DNA of 64,000 bases from JAFDZO01 sp044226845 (GTDB lineage: Bacteria > Bacteroidota > Ignavibacteria > Tepidaquicellales > Tepidaquicellaceae): positions 124,001 to 188,000 of the forward strand of contig JBGAGG010000006.1 of assembly GCA_044226845.1 (NCBI GenBank), written 5' to 3'. Positions 52,421-61,445 of this stretch are shown in pieces. The notes below the pieces were generated by a model that saw nothing but the letters and a program-made list of their open reading frames with translations, was not told the origin of the DNA and ran no database searches. Position 1 is the stretch's first letter, and each line of letters starts with the position of its first letter. Position numbers and translations under genes: made by a program.

Positions 52421-52771
52421 ATTTTTGTTGTTTGATTTTAAGACATTCATAATTTTACCTCTGTGCTTTTATAAACCATAAATTGTGCCATATCGGACTT
52501 TTTGACTGTACGAACCAAAGGAACAGAATAATATATTGATAAAACAAATATATATTACGGCCAGTTTTGACAGCTTCAATTATTTAAAAAAATGATGCAA
52601 TAAAAATTGCTAAGATTTGGACGAAAATACTAAATTTTATATGCCATTGCTGTCATATAAAAAACAATATTGTCTAAGTAGTATACAGGTTGATTGGACT
52701 TTATTGCAGGGGATTGCCCCGATGTGTACAGTTTATTTTTTACTTCTAAATTTTAATGATGTTATTAAGAA

Positions 52772-53281
52772 TTATTCAGAATTATTCAGAATATTCTTCA
52801 GAAAATCTTTTACTGCTTTTCTGCTTTTTAAAACTATAATGTTTTTATCTTTATTCCCGGCTAATATTTTTTCTATGCGCGGCGCTGTGTGTTTTCTGAA
52901 AGTCAGAATCCACCAAAAAAATTTCATGTCAAAATTCTCTGCGCAGCCTTCAGCCATATCGGGTCTTTCTTTCTTTGAAAAATTTCTTTTCAGTGCTCCG
53001 ATAAAACAAATCGGAATCGGCATATCAAGATATATTATTGTATCTGCTTTTTCAGCGAGAATGGGTATTGATTTAATATAATTTCCGTCACTGATCCACT
53101 TTTCTTCAGCGGAAAATTTTTTCAGCTTTTCAAAAAATTCCTCCCTGTCGCTTTCAACCCAGCCCGGCTTCCAGAACAGCACATCAAGATGATATAATGG
53201 CAGTTCAAGTTTCTCGGCAAGCTGACGGGAAAGAGTCGATTTACCTGCGCCTCCGCAGCCTATTATCATTATACGTTTCAT
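52772..53281 (-). CDS. FlaR/AdK-like P-loop kinase (topology modulation protein family)
   Basis: 169 residues. P-loop GCGGAGKST directly after the start, LPLYHLDVLFWKPGW, the WISDGNYIKSIPI motif and IIYLDMPI, as in FlaR-type adenylate-kinase-like proteins. The start is ambiguous: MKRI is encoded twice (53293 and 53281) because ATGAAACGNATA is tandemly duplicated. A small-molecule kinase role is likely; the topology-modulation name is historical. Confidence 0.82.
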   Translation of the reverse strand: MKRIMIIGCGGAGKSTLSRQLAEKLELPLYHLDVLFWKPGWVESDREEFFEKLKKFSAEEKWISDGNYIKSIPILAEKADTIIYLDMPIPICFIGALKRNFSKKERPDMAEGCAENFDMKFFWWILTFRKHTAPRIEKILAGNKDKNIIVLKSRKAVKDFLKNILNNSE

Positions 53282-53396
53282 TATGCGTTTCATTTTTTGT
53301 TCAGCCGGATTCTTTTTAATTTCAGATTTCAGATTTGTTACTTGCTAAATGTTAATTGTTACTTGCTAATTGCTAATTGTAAATTGTTAATTGAAT

Positions 53397-53697
53397 TATT
53401 GACGGGTTTTTGTCGGGTTTTCAAAAATCCGGTATTGTAAAAACAGCACTGCCATTTTTTATTTTAAAATTTAGTCGGAAAAAAGTCGGATTCTTAAATA
53501 AATAAGAAATTCCAAGTTACGAATTACGAGTTACGAACATTGTAGCTAGTTAATTGCTAGTTGTTAACTGCTAATAGTAAATTACTAATTGCAATATTGA
53601 CGGGTTTTTGTCGGGTTTTCAAAAATCCGGTATTGTAAAAACAGCACTGCCATTTTTTATTTTAAAATTTAGTCGGAAAAAAGTCGGATTCTTAAAT
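53397..53697. repeat. 103-bp direct repeat (53397-53499 and 53595-53697)
   Basis: The two 103-bp blocks appear identical and begin TATTGACGGGTTTTTGTCGG. The 95 bases between them, and the flanks, are heptamer-type repeats (AGTTACG/AATTACG, TTAATTG/CTAGTTG). No gene lies in 53294-53833. Confidence 0.9.
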
Positions 53698-53833
53698 CAA
53701 TTACGAATTATGAATATTGTTACTAGTTAATTGTTAACTGTTAATTGAATAAATATAATAAGAATAAATTTATTATAAAATAAAATCCTTCCTATTAGTA
53801 GTAATAGGGAGGATATTTTACTTGACAGGAAAA

Positions 53834-54541
53834 TTAAAAATAAACGCAGAGTCCGAACGCAACACCTTGATTATTCAGACTGTATTTTTTACCTACATCT
53901 GAAGAAATTGAGTGGATAACCCCTTCAGTTCTGTAAGTGTAAATATCTTCATTTGTCTGGCTTTTGGAATATCCGAATGCTAAAGAATATTCTGCGAAAA
54001 CGCTGAAAGATCTTATCGGAAAAAATTCAACACCAAGGTTTGTATTTATGCCGTATTCAAAAGCTTCATCTTTAATATATCTGTCTTCGTAATTGTCGTT
54101 TCTGTAATTGTATGTTTGCACATAATCACTTTTCTGACGTTCATACTTGCCGTACAATCCAAGCCCGACATAAAAATTTACATCAGCCTTTGGCTCTATG
54201 TAAATATAATATGAAGGATATAATGCAACGGTGTAATTGTAACCGGCGCGTTCATATGTACTTCGAGTTGTATCTTCGCGGTTATCTCCGGTTCCGTCCT
54301 GATTATCATAGCTTACCGATAAGCCCAGACGGAAAGCATGTGCATCGCTTGTATGCTTTTTTATAGAGAGCGTAAATCCATTAAGCGTTGTCAGTCTGAA
54401 ATTCTGGTCGATTCCGAACATCAAAGCCCAGCTGCCTTCCTTCAATGAGTTTTCTCTTCCTTTGGATTTTGTTTGCGATTGAAGATGTGAACTACAAAAT
54501 AAAAATAAAATTACTACGGCGAGCAGGGTAAATTTTTTCAT
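53834..54541 (-). CDS. outer-membrane beta-barrel protein
   Basis: 235 residues with a signal peptide (MKKFTLLAVVILFLFCSSHLQSQ). Alternating aromatic strands typical of 8-10 stranded barrels follow (WALMFGIDQNFRLTTLNG, YTVALYPSYYIYIEPK, VNFYVGLGLYGKYE), ending in GVAFGLCVYF with the C-terminal Phe required for barrel assembly. OmpA/OmpW-like size. Function unknown. Confidence 0.8.
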   Translation of the reverse strand: MKKFTLLAVVILFLFCSSHLQSQTKSKGRENSLKEGSWALMFGIDQNFRLTTLNGFTLSIKKHTSDAHAFRLGLSVSYDNQDGTGDNREDTTRSTYERAGYNYTVALYPSYYIYIEPKADVNFYVGLGLYGKYERQKSDYVQTYNYRNDNYEDRYIKDEAFEYGINTNLGVEFFPIRSFSVFAEYSLAFGYSKSQTNEDIYTYRTEGVIHSISSDVGKKYSLNNQGVAFGLCVYF

Positions 54542-54592
54542 GCAGGGGTTTAGGTTTATTTTTTATTATAGTTAAAAATTTTATTTATAAAA

Positions 54593-54994
54593 TCATTTCA
54601 CGTAATATATTTTTTTTTCTTTGCTGAAATTTCCTGATTTCATCTGCAGATAATATACACTGTTTGGAAGCGATTCAAACAGCGCTGATTTGAATGGAAC
54701 AAATTTATATGTTCCCGGCTCAAACTCCTGTTCAAATAAAAAGCCTATTAACTTATCATCATAATTATAAAGCTGAACAGATACATTTGATTTTTCCGGG
54801 ACATCTATATAAATATTCCACGGCGGATTTATGGACTGGCGTTCACTGTATATATCAAATTTTTCCGGTACAGAACTATTTTGTTTTTCAACTGTGAGAC
54901 TATCTGACGGAGTGAAATTCTGCGAAGGGCTTTTTGAAAAAACGGAACTGACTGAAATTAAAAGTAATACTGCTGTAATAATATGTTTAGTCAT
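54593..54994 (-). CDS. secreted protein consisting mainly of a T9SS-type C-terminal domain
   Basis: 133 residues: signal peptide (MTKHIITAVLLLISVSSVFS), a 35-residue polar linker and a beta domain (NIYIDVPEKSNVSVQLYNYDDKLIGFLFEQ..YYLQMKSGNFSKEKKIYYVK) that has the strand order and closing K-K-(I/M)-x-x-V-K of type A sorting domains but lacks the NYPNPFNP entry. It precedes the seven-gene array on the same strand and may be a relic that lost its body, or a small secreted partner. Confidence 0.55.
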   Translation of the reverse strand: MTKHIITAVLLLISVSSVFSKSPSQNFTPSDSLTVEKQNSSVPEKFDIYSERQSINPPWNIYIDVPEKSNVSVQLYNYDDKLIGFLFEQEFEPGTYKFVPFKSALFESLPNSVYYLQMKSGNFSKEKKIYYVK

Positions 54995-55068
54995 AGAGGT
55001 AAAATTTTTAAAAAGAATAATGCATAAATTAAATTAAACAAATAATTATAGCAGTAGAAAAAATTTAT

Positions 55069-56244
55069 TTACTTTACTAAAATCATTTTCTTCGTCTCAG
55101 AAAATTTTTCCGTGACGAGTTTATAAAAATAAATCCCGCTTGGAAGGGAACTTGCATTAAAATCAACTGAGTAGCTTCCTGCATCTTGATTTTCGTTTAC
55201 AAGCGTTTCAATTTCATTTCCTAAAACATTGTAAATTTTTATAGAGACGTAATTCGTAATTGGCAATTCGTAATTAATAGTCGTAGAAGGATTAAACGGG
55301 TTCGGATAATTTTGTGAAAGAGAAAAATTATCGGGGATAAATGATGAATTTGAATTTGCGAAAGTTATCCCGCCTGTAGTGGTTTTCAAAATTGTGCCAT
55401 TATTTCCTATCAGCCATCCGGTCTGTTCATTTAAAAAATATAGATTATTAATATAGTAAGAAGGTAAATTAATCTCCTGCCATTGTTGTGCACCGTTTGT
55501 TGTTTTATAAACCTTTCCTGCATAAGTAGAGGCAACGCAGTAACCCACATCAGAAGGAAAAAATTTTATTTTTCTTCCTTCCGCTGAAGGTATAGTATTG
55601 CACTGTACCCATGAACTGCCTCCATCTGTTGTTCTATACAAATAGCAACAAATCTGAAGCCAAATTTTTTGCTCACTTATCACCTGTATTTCCGGAAGGA
55701 ACGGATAAAAATTAGGATAAGAATGTATTGAAGTCCAATTTAAACCTCCGTTGGTGGTTTTTAAAAGCTGATCTGATTTCACAGCCCAACCGGTCATTTC
55801 ATTGAGAAAAAAAATACTACTTACATTATGCCCGTAAGTTACGCCGATTTGCAATAAAGCATTCCAGTTCGTTCCACCGTTAGTAGTTTTAAACACTCCA
55901 CGATAGGTGCTGACCCATCCTGTTTGAGAATTTAGAAATTGAATACAATCCACTGTATCATAACCAGTGCTCCAGAATAGGCTGGGTTGATTAAACCAAA
56001 AAGTACCACTATTTGTAGTCTTATTTACTTGCGGTACAGTAGAGCCTCCTAGCCATCCTATTGTAGAGTTTACGAATTCGATAGCAAATATAGGGGAGTT
56101 AGTAGGACTTGTATATTGCTCGGCATCAAGAAACTTTATTGCACTGAGGGATCCGGTAATAGGGCTCGACTGAGCAACCCAACTTTGCGCGCTAAGAGTT
56201 CCACAAAAACAAAAAATTAAAAATATTAATATTGTTTTTTTCAT
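55069..56244 (-). CDS. YCF48/BNR-repeat secreted protein with T9SS domain, array copy 7
   Basis: 391 residues. Signal peptide MKKTILIFLIFCFCGTLSAQ, then about six YCF48-type repeats (FFLNEMTGWAVKSDQLLKTTNGG, FLNEQTGWLIGNNGTILKTTTGG) that fold as a propeller, as in PSII-assembly-factor HCF136/YCF48-like proteins. The end is a type A sorting domain (SLSQNYPNPFNPSTTINYEL..KKMILVK). The last 80 residues are almost identical in all seven array members. It lies 11 nt after the previous copy, so the array is probably one transcript. Confidence 0.9.
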   Translation of the reverse strand: MKKTILIFLIFCFCGTLSAQSWVAQSSPITGSLSAIKFLDAEQYTSPTNSPIFAIEFVNSTIGWLGGSTVPQVNKTTNSGTFWFNQPSLFWSTGYDTVDCIQFLNSQTGWVSTYRGVFKTTNGGTNWNALLQIGVTYGHNVSSIFFLNEMTGWAVKSDQLLKTTNGGLNWTSIHSYPNFYPFLPEIQVISEQKIWLQICCYLYRTTDGGSSWVQCNTIPSAEGRKIKFFPSDVGYCVASTYAGKVYKTTNGAQQWQEINLPSYYINNLYFLNEQTGWLIGNNGTILKTTTGGITFANSNSSFIPDNFSLSQNYPNPFNPSTTINYELPITNYVSIKIYNVLGNEIETLVNENQDAGSYSVDFNASSLPSGIYFYKLVTEKFSETKKMILVK

Positions 56245-56255
56245 CTTTAAAAATT

Positions 56256-57521
56256 TTATTTTACCAATATCATTTTCTTCGTCTCTGAAAATTTTTCGGT
56301 AACGAGCTTATAAAAATATATCCCGCTTGGAAGTGAAGCAGCGTTGAAATCAACTGAATAGCTGCCTGCATTTTGTTTTTCGTTTACTAGAGTTTCAATT
56401 TCATTCCCCAGTGCATCATATACTTTTAGCGAAACGTTATTCGTAATAGGTAATTCGTAATTTATTTTTGTAGAAGGATTAAACGGGTTTGGGTAATTTT
56501 GTGAGAGAGAGAATAACTTTGGTATATTGGTAGAAGTTTGCGTTATATATGTTAATCCGCCTGTCGTTGTTTTAAAAACACATCCATTATTAATGCCGAT
56601 TGAACCGCATAAGTAACCTACAGTTGCACTGGTGAAACATACGTCGTAAAAGTGCATAGTATTATTATTAATTATCTCAAACCAATTCTGCCCGGCATTC
56701 GTAGTTTTTATAACCGTTGTATTACCTGTAAAGTCATTGCCTCCCGCAGCAAAACCCGTTGATGGAGTCGGGAAATTTATAGAATAATATATATCGCGGT
56801 TGTTCGGAGTTACGTATGCCTGCCATGTATCTCCTGCATCAGTAGTTTTATAGATCTTATAATTAGCGCTTAAATATCCGGTAACATCATTTACAAACGT
56901 AAAACTGCGAGGCACAACACCTGTTAATGTTGTTCTCGTAATCCAGTTGATACCGCCGTTGGTAGTCTTCCGTATAAGACCAAGAGCATTGACACCGCCT
57001 CCGTCATCACCGGCAATAAATCCCGTAGTAGTATTCAAAAAGTGGATTGTTCTGTATGCATATGCAGTAGGCAGCAGTACATTAAGGTATTGCCATGTAA
57101 GACCTTTATCGGTTGTTTTTTTGATAGCATTGTTTACAGTAGATGTGTACCATGTTGATTCATCTGCAAAGTAAACTGCACGAAGGCTGGTATCTAAAGT
57201 AAGCACATCCCATGAGTTACCGCAGTTAGTTGTTGACTGAATTTTATATACTCCGTATGTAAAGCCTGTATTCTCATTTAGAAACTGTGTGTAAAAACTT
57301 TGATACGTTGTATTGGCACTTAAAGTCCATGTTGCACCGGCATCATTTGTTCTGAATATCTGAAAACCGGCAGTGACAAAACCTGTATTATGATTTACAA
57401 ATTTAACGGTATTTGCCCACTGCATACCGGGAGTATTAAGCAATACCCAATCCTGTGCAAATGCGTTACTGCACGTTACCTGCTGAATAAAAATGAGAAA
57501 AATGAATAATATTTTTTTCAT
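56256..57521 (-). CDS. YCF48/BNR-repeat secreted protein with T9SS domain, array copy 6
   Basis: 421 residues; signal peptide MKKILFIFLIFIQQVTCSNAFAQ. Repeats such as FLNENTGFTYGVYKIQSTTNCG and HFLNTTTGFIAGDDGGGVN alternate a N-x-x-(T/S)-G-(F/W) turn with a KTT-x-G strand end. The sorting domain is the most divergent at the heptamer-coded strand (INYELPITNNVSLKVYDAL). Spacing to its neighbours is 11-12 nt. Expected to be displayed on the cell surface. Confidence 0.9.
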   Translation of the reverse strand: MKKILFIFLIFIQQVTCSNAFAQDWVLLNTPGMQWANTVKFVNHNTGFVTAGFQIFRTNDAGATWTLSANTTYQSFYTQFLNENTGFTYGVYKIQSTTNCGNSWDVLTLDTSLRAVYFADESTWYTSTVNNAIKKTTDKGLTWQYLNVLLPTAYAYRTIHFLNTTTGFIAGDDGGGVNALGLIRKTTNGGINWITRTTLTGVVPRSFTFVNDVTGYLSANYKIYKTTDAGDTWQAYVTPNNRDIYYSINFPTPSTGFAAGGNDFTGNTTVIKTTNAGQNWFEIINNNTMHFYDVCFTSATVGYLCGSIGINNGCVFKTTTGGLTYITQTSTNIPKLFSLSQNYPNPFNPSTKINYELPITNNVSLKVYDALGNEIETLVNEKQNAGSYSVDFNAASLPSGIYFYKLVTEKFSETKKMILVK

Positions 57522-57533
57522 ATATTAACTTTA

Positions 57534-58832
57534 CTATTTTATTAAAATCATTTTTTTTGTTTCTGAAAATTTTTCAGTGACGAGCTTATAAAAATAAATC
57601 CCGCTCGGAAGTGAAGCAGCGTTGAAATCTACTGAGTAGCTTCCTGCATTTTGTTTTTCGTTTACTAGCGTTTCAATTTCATTTCCTAAGGCATCATACA
57701 CTTTTATTGAGACGTAATTCGTAATTGGTAATTCGTAATTAATAGTCGTAGACGGATTAAACGGGTTCGGGTAATTTTGAGAGAGGGAAAATTTATCGGG
57801 TACGATATTACTTATACCGGTGGCAGATGTAAGCCCGCCTGTAATTGTTTTCATTAGTTTAAATCCATTGCCGCTTCCTACTGCCCAGCCCGTCAAGTTA
57901 TTTATAAACCAAATTCGATTTACACTTTGTAAAACGCTGTTAGTCATTGTTGTCCAGGTTATTCCACCGTCAGTTGTTCTTTTAAGTCCGGATGTTCCGG
58001 CATATCCTGTATTGGAATCAAAAAAATACAATGTGTTAATTGTAAAACCGGGAGTTGTAAAATTCCAATTAGTGCCGCCGTTTGTGGTGGAGGCAAATTT
58101 TCCATTTTGAGTGCTAAAAAAGCCTGTATTTTCATTAACAAAAAAAGAACTTATGAGCCGCGGCGGCTGAATACTATCCTTATAAATAGCATTCCAGTTT
58201 GCTCCGCTATTTGTAGTTTTAAAGATCCAGTTTCTCTGCGGCCCTGTATCTGAATCATAACAAGCGATTACAAATCCTGTATTCTGATTAAGGAACTGTA
58301 TTGAATAATATAACGGTCCCGAAGGAGTCATTCCCCAATTATATGAAGAACCGCCATTGAATGTACAAGTTAAACTTCCTTCGGAAGAAAAATTGCCGAA
58401 ACCTGTATAAGCAAAAACAATAGAATCCTTATTTAGCATATGAATTTTTACTCCTGTAGTGTTTCCATCTGATTGCTCGCGTGTTATCCAATTAATTCCG
58501 CCGTTGGTAGTATAATACATAAAGAATCTATATGGCCATATAGGGAAACCGTTTAACTTACTACCTCCCATCCATCCCGTAGTTTCATTAATAAAATTTA
58601 TTCCAGTCAGTCTGATAGTAGTATCACCTATATTATATAAACTCCATGAGTCTCCGCCGTTTGTAGTTTTAGCATATCTCCCGTAAAGTCCGCATGCAAA
58701 CCCGGTTTGAGAATTAATAAACTGTATGTCATCAATTAAAACAAGAGGTATTGATTGACCATACCACCCGTTTTGCGAGTAGCCTTCATTTAACAGAAGG
58801 GAGAGCAATAAAAATAAAGTTAATTTTCTCAT
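57534..58832 (-). CDS. YCF48/BNR-repeat secreted protein with T9SS domain, array copy 5
   Basis: 432 residues; signal peptide MRKLTLFLLLSLLLNEGYSQ. Propeller repeats (INFINETTGWMGGSKLNG, FFVNENTGFFSTQNGKFASTTNGG, IWFINNLTGWAVGSGNG) precede a sorting domain whose amino acids match copies 2-4 nearly exactly. Separated by 12 nt on each side. Body sequences differ strongly among copies while the C-termini do not. Confidence 0.9.
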   Translation of the reverse strand: MRKLTLFLLLSLLLNEGYSQNGWYGQSIPLVLIDDIQFINSQTGFACGLYGRYAKTTNGGDSWSLYNIGDTTIRLTGINFINETTGWMGGSKLNGFPIWPYRFFMYYTTNGGINWITREQSDGNTTGVKIHMLNKDSIVFAYTGFGNFSSEGSLTCTFNGGSSYNWGMTPSGPLYYSIQFLNQNTGFVIACYDSDTGPQRNWIFKTTNSGANWNAIYKDSIQPPRLISSFFVNENTGFFSTQNGKFASTTNGGTNWNFTTPGFTINTLYFFDSNTGYAGTSGLKRTTDGGITWTTMTNSVLQSVNRIWFINNLTGWAVGSGNGFKLMKTITGGLTSATGISNIVPDKFSLSQNYPNPFNPSTTINYELPITNYVSIKVYDALGNEIETLVNEKQNAGSYSVDFNAASLPSGIYFYKLVTEKFSETKKMILIK

Positions 58833-58844
58833 AACTATTTTTTT

Positions 58845-60137
58845 TTATTTTACCAAAATCATTTTTTTCGTCTCTGAAAATTTTTCAGTGACGAGTTTGT
58901 AAAAATAAATTCCACTGGGCAGGCCGGAACCGTATAATGAGGCGTTGAAATCTACTGAGTAGCTTCCTGCATTTTGTTTTTCGTTTACTAATGTTTCAAT
59001 TTCATTTCCCAAGGCATCATACACTTTTATTGAGACGTAATTCGTAATTGGTAATTCGTAATTTATTTTTGTAGACGGATTAAACGGGTTTGGATAATTT
59101 TGAGATAAAGAAAAATTATCGGGGATTTCATTTGAGGTTTGATTAACAAATGTAACTCCGCTTGTAGTTGTTTTTAAAATTATTGATTTACTCTCTCCTG
59201 TTTGCCCTGTCCCTTTACCAACAATCCACCCTGTGTTTGAGTTAAGAAAAAACATAGAAGAAAAGTGCATATCCGGATAAGGCATAATAAGAAAGCTCCA
59301 GTTCTGTCCTGAATTAGTTGTTCTCGAAATTGTTGCAAAGTCATTTGTACCCCAGCCCAAAGTTTGACTTACAAAGAAAAGGTTTTTATTGGAGAAGCCG
59401 TTATTAAAAGTTATATATCCGCCCGGACCATTAAATGTGCTCAATATTTTTCCCGTCCTATCTCCCAACCATCCAACTGACATATTATAATAGAACATTG
59501 TATTGAAATGCTTGTTATCGGTTTGAATATACTCATTCCAATTAACTCCGCCATCATTAGTATAGAAATGTGAGTCATAATCAGAGCATATTGCAGCCGC
59601 ATTTGATCCCATAACGCAAAGAGTATTGAAGCCGCCGCCTGTTGTTTCCTGTGTAATCCAACTAATACCTGAATCTGTTGACTTAAAAATCTTTGAACGT
59701 GAAATTGCATAACCTGTATTTGCATTTGCAAATTTTACAGCCACCATCTTATCTGTTCCGCCTGTTTCAGAATATTGTTCAGTAAAATCCACGCCGCCGT
59801 TAGTAGTTTTAAATATATATCGTGATACCCCGTTGAATACATATTTATCTCCAACAGCCCATCCTGTCAGATTGTTTATAAAATAAAGATTTCTATATGA
59901 AACTCCGGAATTTTCAGAGGTCCAGGTTACTCCTCCATTTGAAGTACGCATAACCGAACCTGAACTTGGCGAAGCTCCGTCAATACCTGAGGAAGCAATC
60001 CAACCGGTATTTGCATCTATAAAGTAAACACAATTGTATTGCAAGGCTTGACCATAAAATAGTGTATGCCATGCTTGTTGTGAATATAAATTACAGGAAC
60101 ATAAAAAAGTAATTACAGCAAAAATTAATTTTCTCAT
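58845..60137 (-). CDS. YCF48/BNR-repeat secreted protein with T9SS domain, array copy 4
   Basis: 430 residues; signal peptide MRKLIFAVITFLCSCNLYSQ. Repeats include YFINNLTGWAVGDKYVFNG and KFANANTGYAISRSKIFKSTDSG. The sorting domain carries a five-residue insertion (FNASLYGSGLPSGIYFY instead of FNAASLPSGIYFY), shared only with the adjacent copy 3. This marks a duplication or conversion between these two neighbours. Confidence 0.9.
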   Translation of the reverse strand: MRKLIFAVITFLCSCNLYSQQAWHTLFYGQALQYNCVYFIDANTGWIASSGIDGASPSSGSVMRTSNGGVTWTSENSGVSYRNLYFINNLTGWAVGDKYVFNGVSRYIFKTTNGGVDFTEQYSETGGTDKMVAVKFANANTGYAISRSKIFKSTDSGISWITQETTGGGFNTLCVMGSNAAAICSDYDSHFYTNDGGVNWNEYIQTDNKHFNTMFYYNMSVGWLGDRTGKILSTFNGPGGYITFNNGFSNKNLFFVSQTLGWGTNDFATISRTTNSGQNWSFLIMPYPDMHFSSMFFLNSNTGWIVGKGTGQTGESKSIILKTTTSGVTFVNQTSNEIPDNFSLSQNYPNPFNPSTKINYELPITNYVSIKVYDALGNEIETLVNEKQNAGSYSVDFNASLYGSGLPSGIYFYKLVTEKFSETKKMILVK

Positions 60138-60146
60138 AACTATTTT

Positions 60147-61442
60147 TTATTTTATTAAAATCATTTTTTTCGTTTCTGAAAATTTTTCAGTAACTAGTTT
60201 ATAAAAATAAATTCCGCTGGGCAGGCTGGAACCGTATAATGAGGCGTTGAAATCAACTGCGTAACTCCCCGCATTTTGTTTTTCGTTTACTAAAGTTTCA
60301 ATTTCATTTCCCAATGCATCATACACTTTTATTGAGACGAAATTCGTAATTGGTAATTCGTAATTTATCCGCGTTTGCGGATTGAACGGATTAGGATAAT
60401 TTTGTGATAAGGAAAAACTTTTTGTTGTTTCATCGGAGGAATTTACAAAGGTGATACCTCCATCAATTGTTTTTAAAATTATTCCGCTTTCACCAACGAT
60501 ATACCCGACATTTAAATTTTGAAAAAAAACATGTCTTAGAAATAAGGAAGTAATTGAGCTTGAAATGAATGAAGAGCCACCATCAGTTGTTTTATAAAGA
60601 TCACCGTAAGCTCCCACGAAATATCCTAAATTTTCATTAAGAAAAAAACATGAAGTAAAGCCGTGATAAGCGTTCCCGGGAATTAATGCTGTCCAGTTTG
60701 TTCCTCCGTTTGTTGATTTCAGCAATACAGCTTTGAAAAATCCGGCCATTGTACCTGATGTATAAATAATATTATTTCCAACCATTTTTACTGAAGTTAA
60801 ATAATAATAAGTCAGACCAGTTACTGAAGGTGTTTTGTTTTCCCAGGTTAATCCGCCATTCGTTGTTTTATATACTATAGGAAATGAAGGATCAATTGCT
60901 CTGGTTCCACAGACAATACCATTGTTTTCATCGGTAAAGTGTATATCGTATAATTTAATTTCATTGCCCGGGACGGAGAGAAGTGTAGTATCCCAGGTAA
61001 CTCCCGCATTTGAAGTTTTTAAAATTAAACCAAATTGTGATTTACTTCCGCAAATATATCCTTTATCACGATTTATAAAAAATATACTCTGCATAAGGAA
61101 GAATCCGTTCCCGCTGAAATTAATATTCCAGTTACTTCCACCGTTGGTGGTTTTATAGATATTCCGGCCTGAAGCATACCCGGTCAGAGAATCTGTAAAA
61201 AATAATCCCAGCAAAATATCAGTTGTACCTGCGCTTTGCTGTGCCCAGTTAATGCCGCCATTGGTGGATTTGAGAATAGTTCCGTAATTGCCCACGGCAT
61301 AGCCGGTCATTGAATTAGCAAAATAGGATTTTTCAATTTGTGCAGTAGTGCCTGAACTAAGTGGAAACCATGAAGTTTGCGCATTAATATTAAATGCTGA
61401 AAGTGATATTAATACGTAGAAAATTTTTCTCAGAATTTCCAT
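60147..61442 (-). CDS. YCF48/BNR-repeat secreted protein with T9SS domain, array copy 3
   Basis: 431 residues; signal peptide MEILRKIFYVLISLSAFNINAQ. Repeats such as FFTDSLTGYASGRNIYKTTNGG and FFLNENLGYFVGAYGDLYKTTDGG. The sorting domain has the same LYGS insertion as copy 4 and an altered entry, NYPNPFNPQTRINYELP. It is 3 nt from the disrupted copy upstream and 9 nt from copy 4. Confidence 0.9.
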   Translation of the reverse strand: MEILRKIFYVLISLSAFNINAQTSWFPLSSGTTAQIEKSYFANSMTGYAVGNYGTILKSTNGGINWAQQSAGTTDILLGLFFTDSLTGYASGRNIYKTTNGGSNWNINFSGNGFFLMQSIFFINRDKGYICGSKSQFGLILKTSNAGVTWDTTLLSVPGNEIKLYDIHFTDENNGIVCGTRAIDPSFPIVYKTTNGGLTWENKTPSVTGLTYYYLTSVKMVGNNIIYTSGTMAGFFKAVLLKSTNGGTNWTALIPGNAYHGFTSCFFLNENLGYFVGAYGDLYKTTDGGSSFISSSITSLFLRHVFFQNLNVGYIVGESGIILKTIDGGITFVNSSDETTKSFSLSQNYPNPFNPQTRINYELPITNFVSIKVYDALGNEIETLVNEKQNAGSYAVDFNASLYGSSLPSGIYFYKLVTEKFSETKKMILIK

Positions 61443-61445
61443 AAC

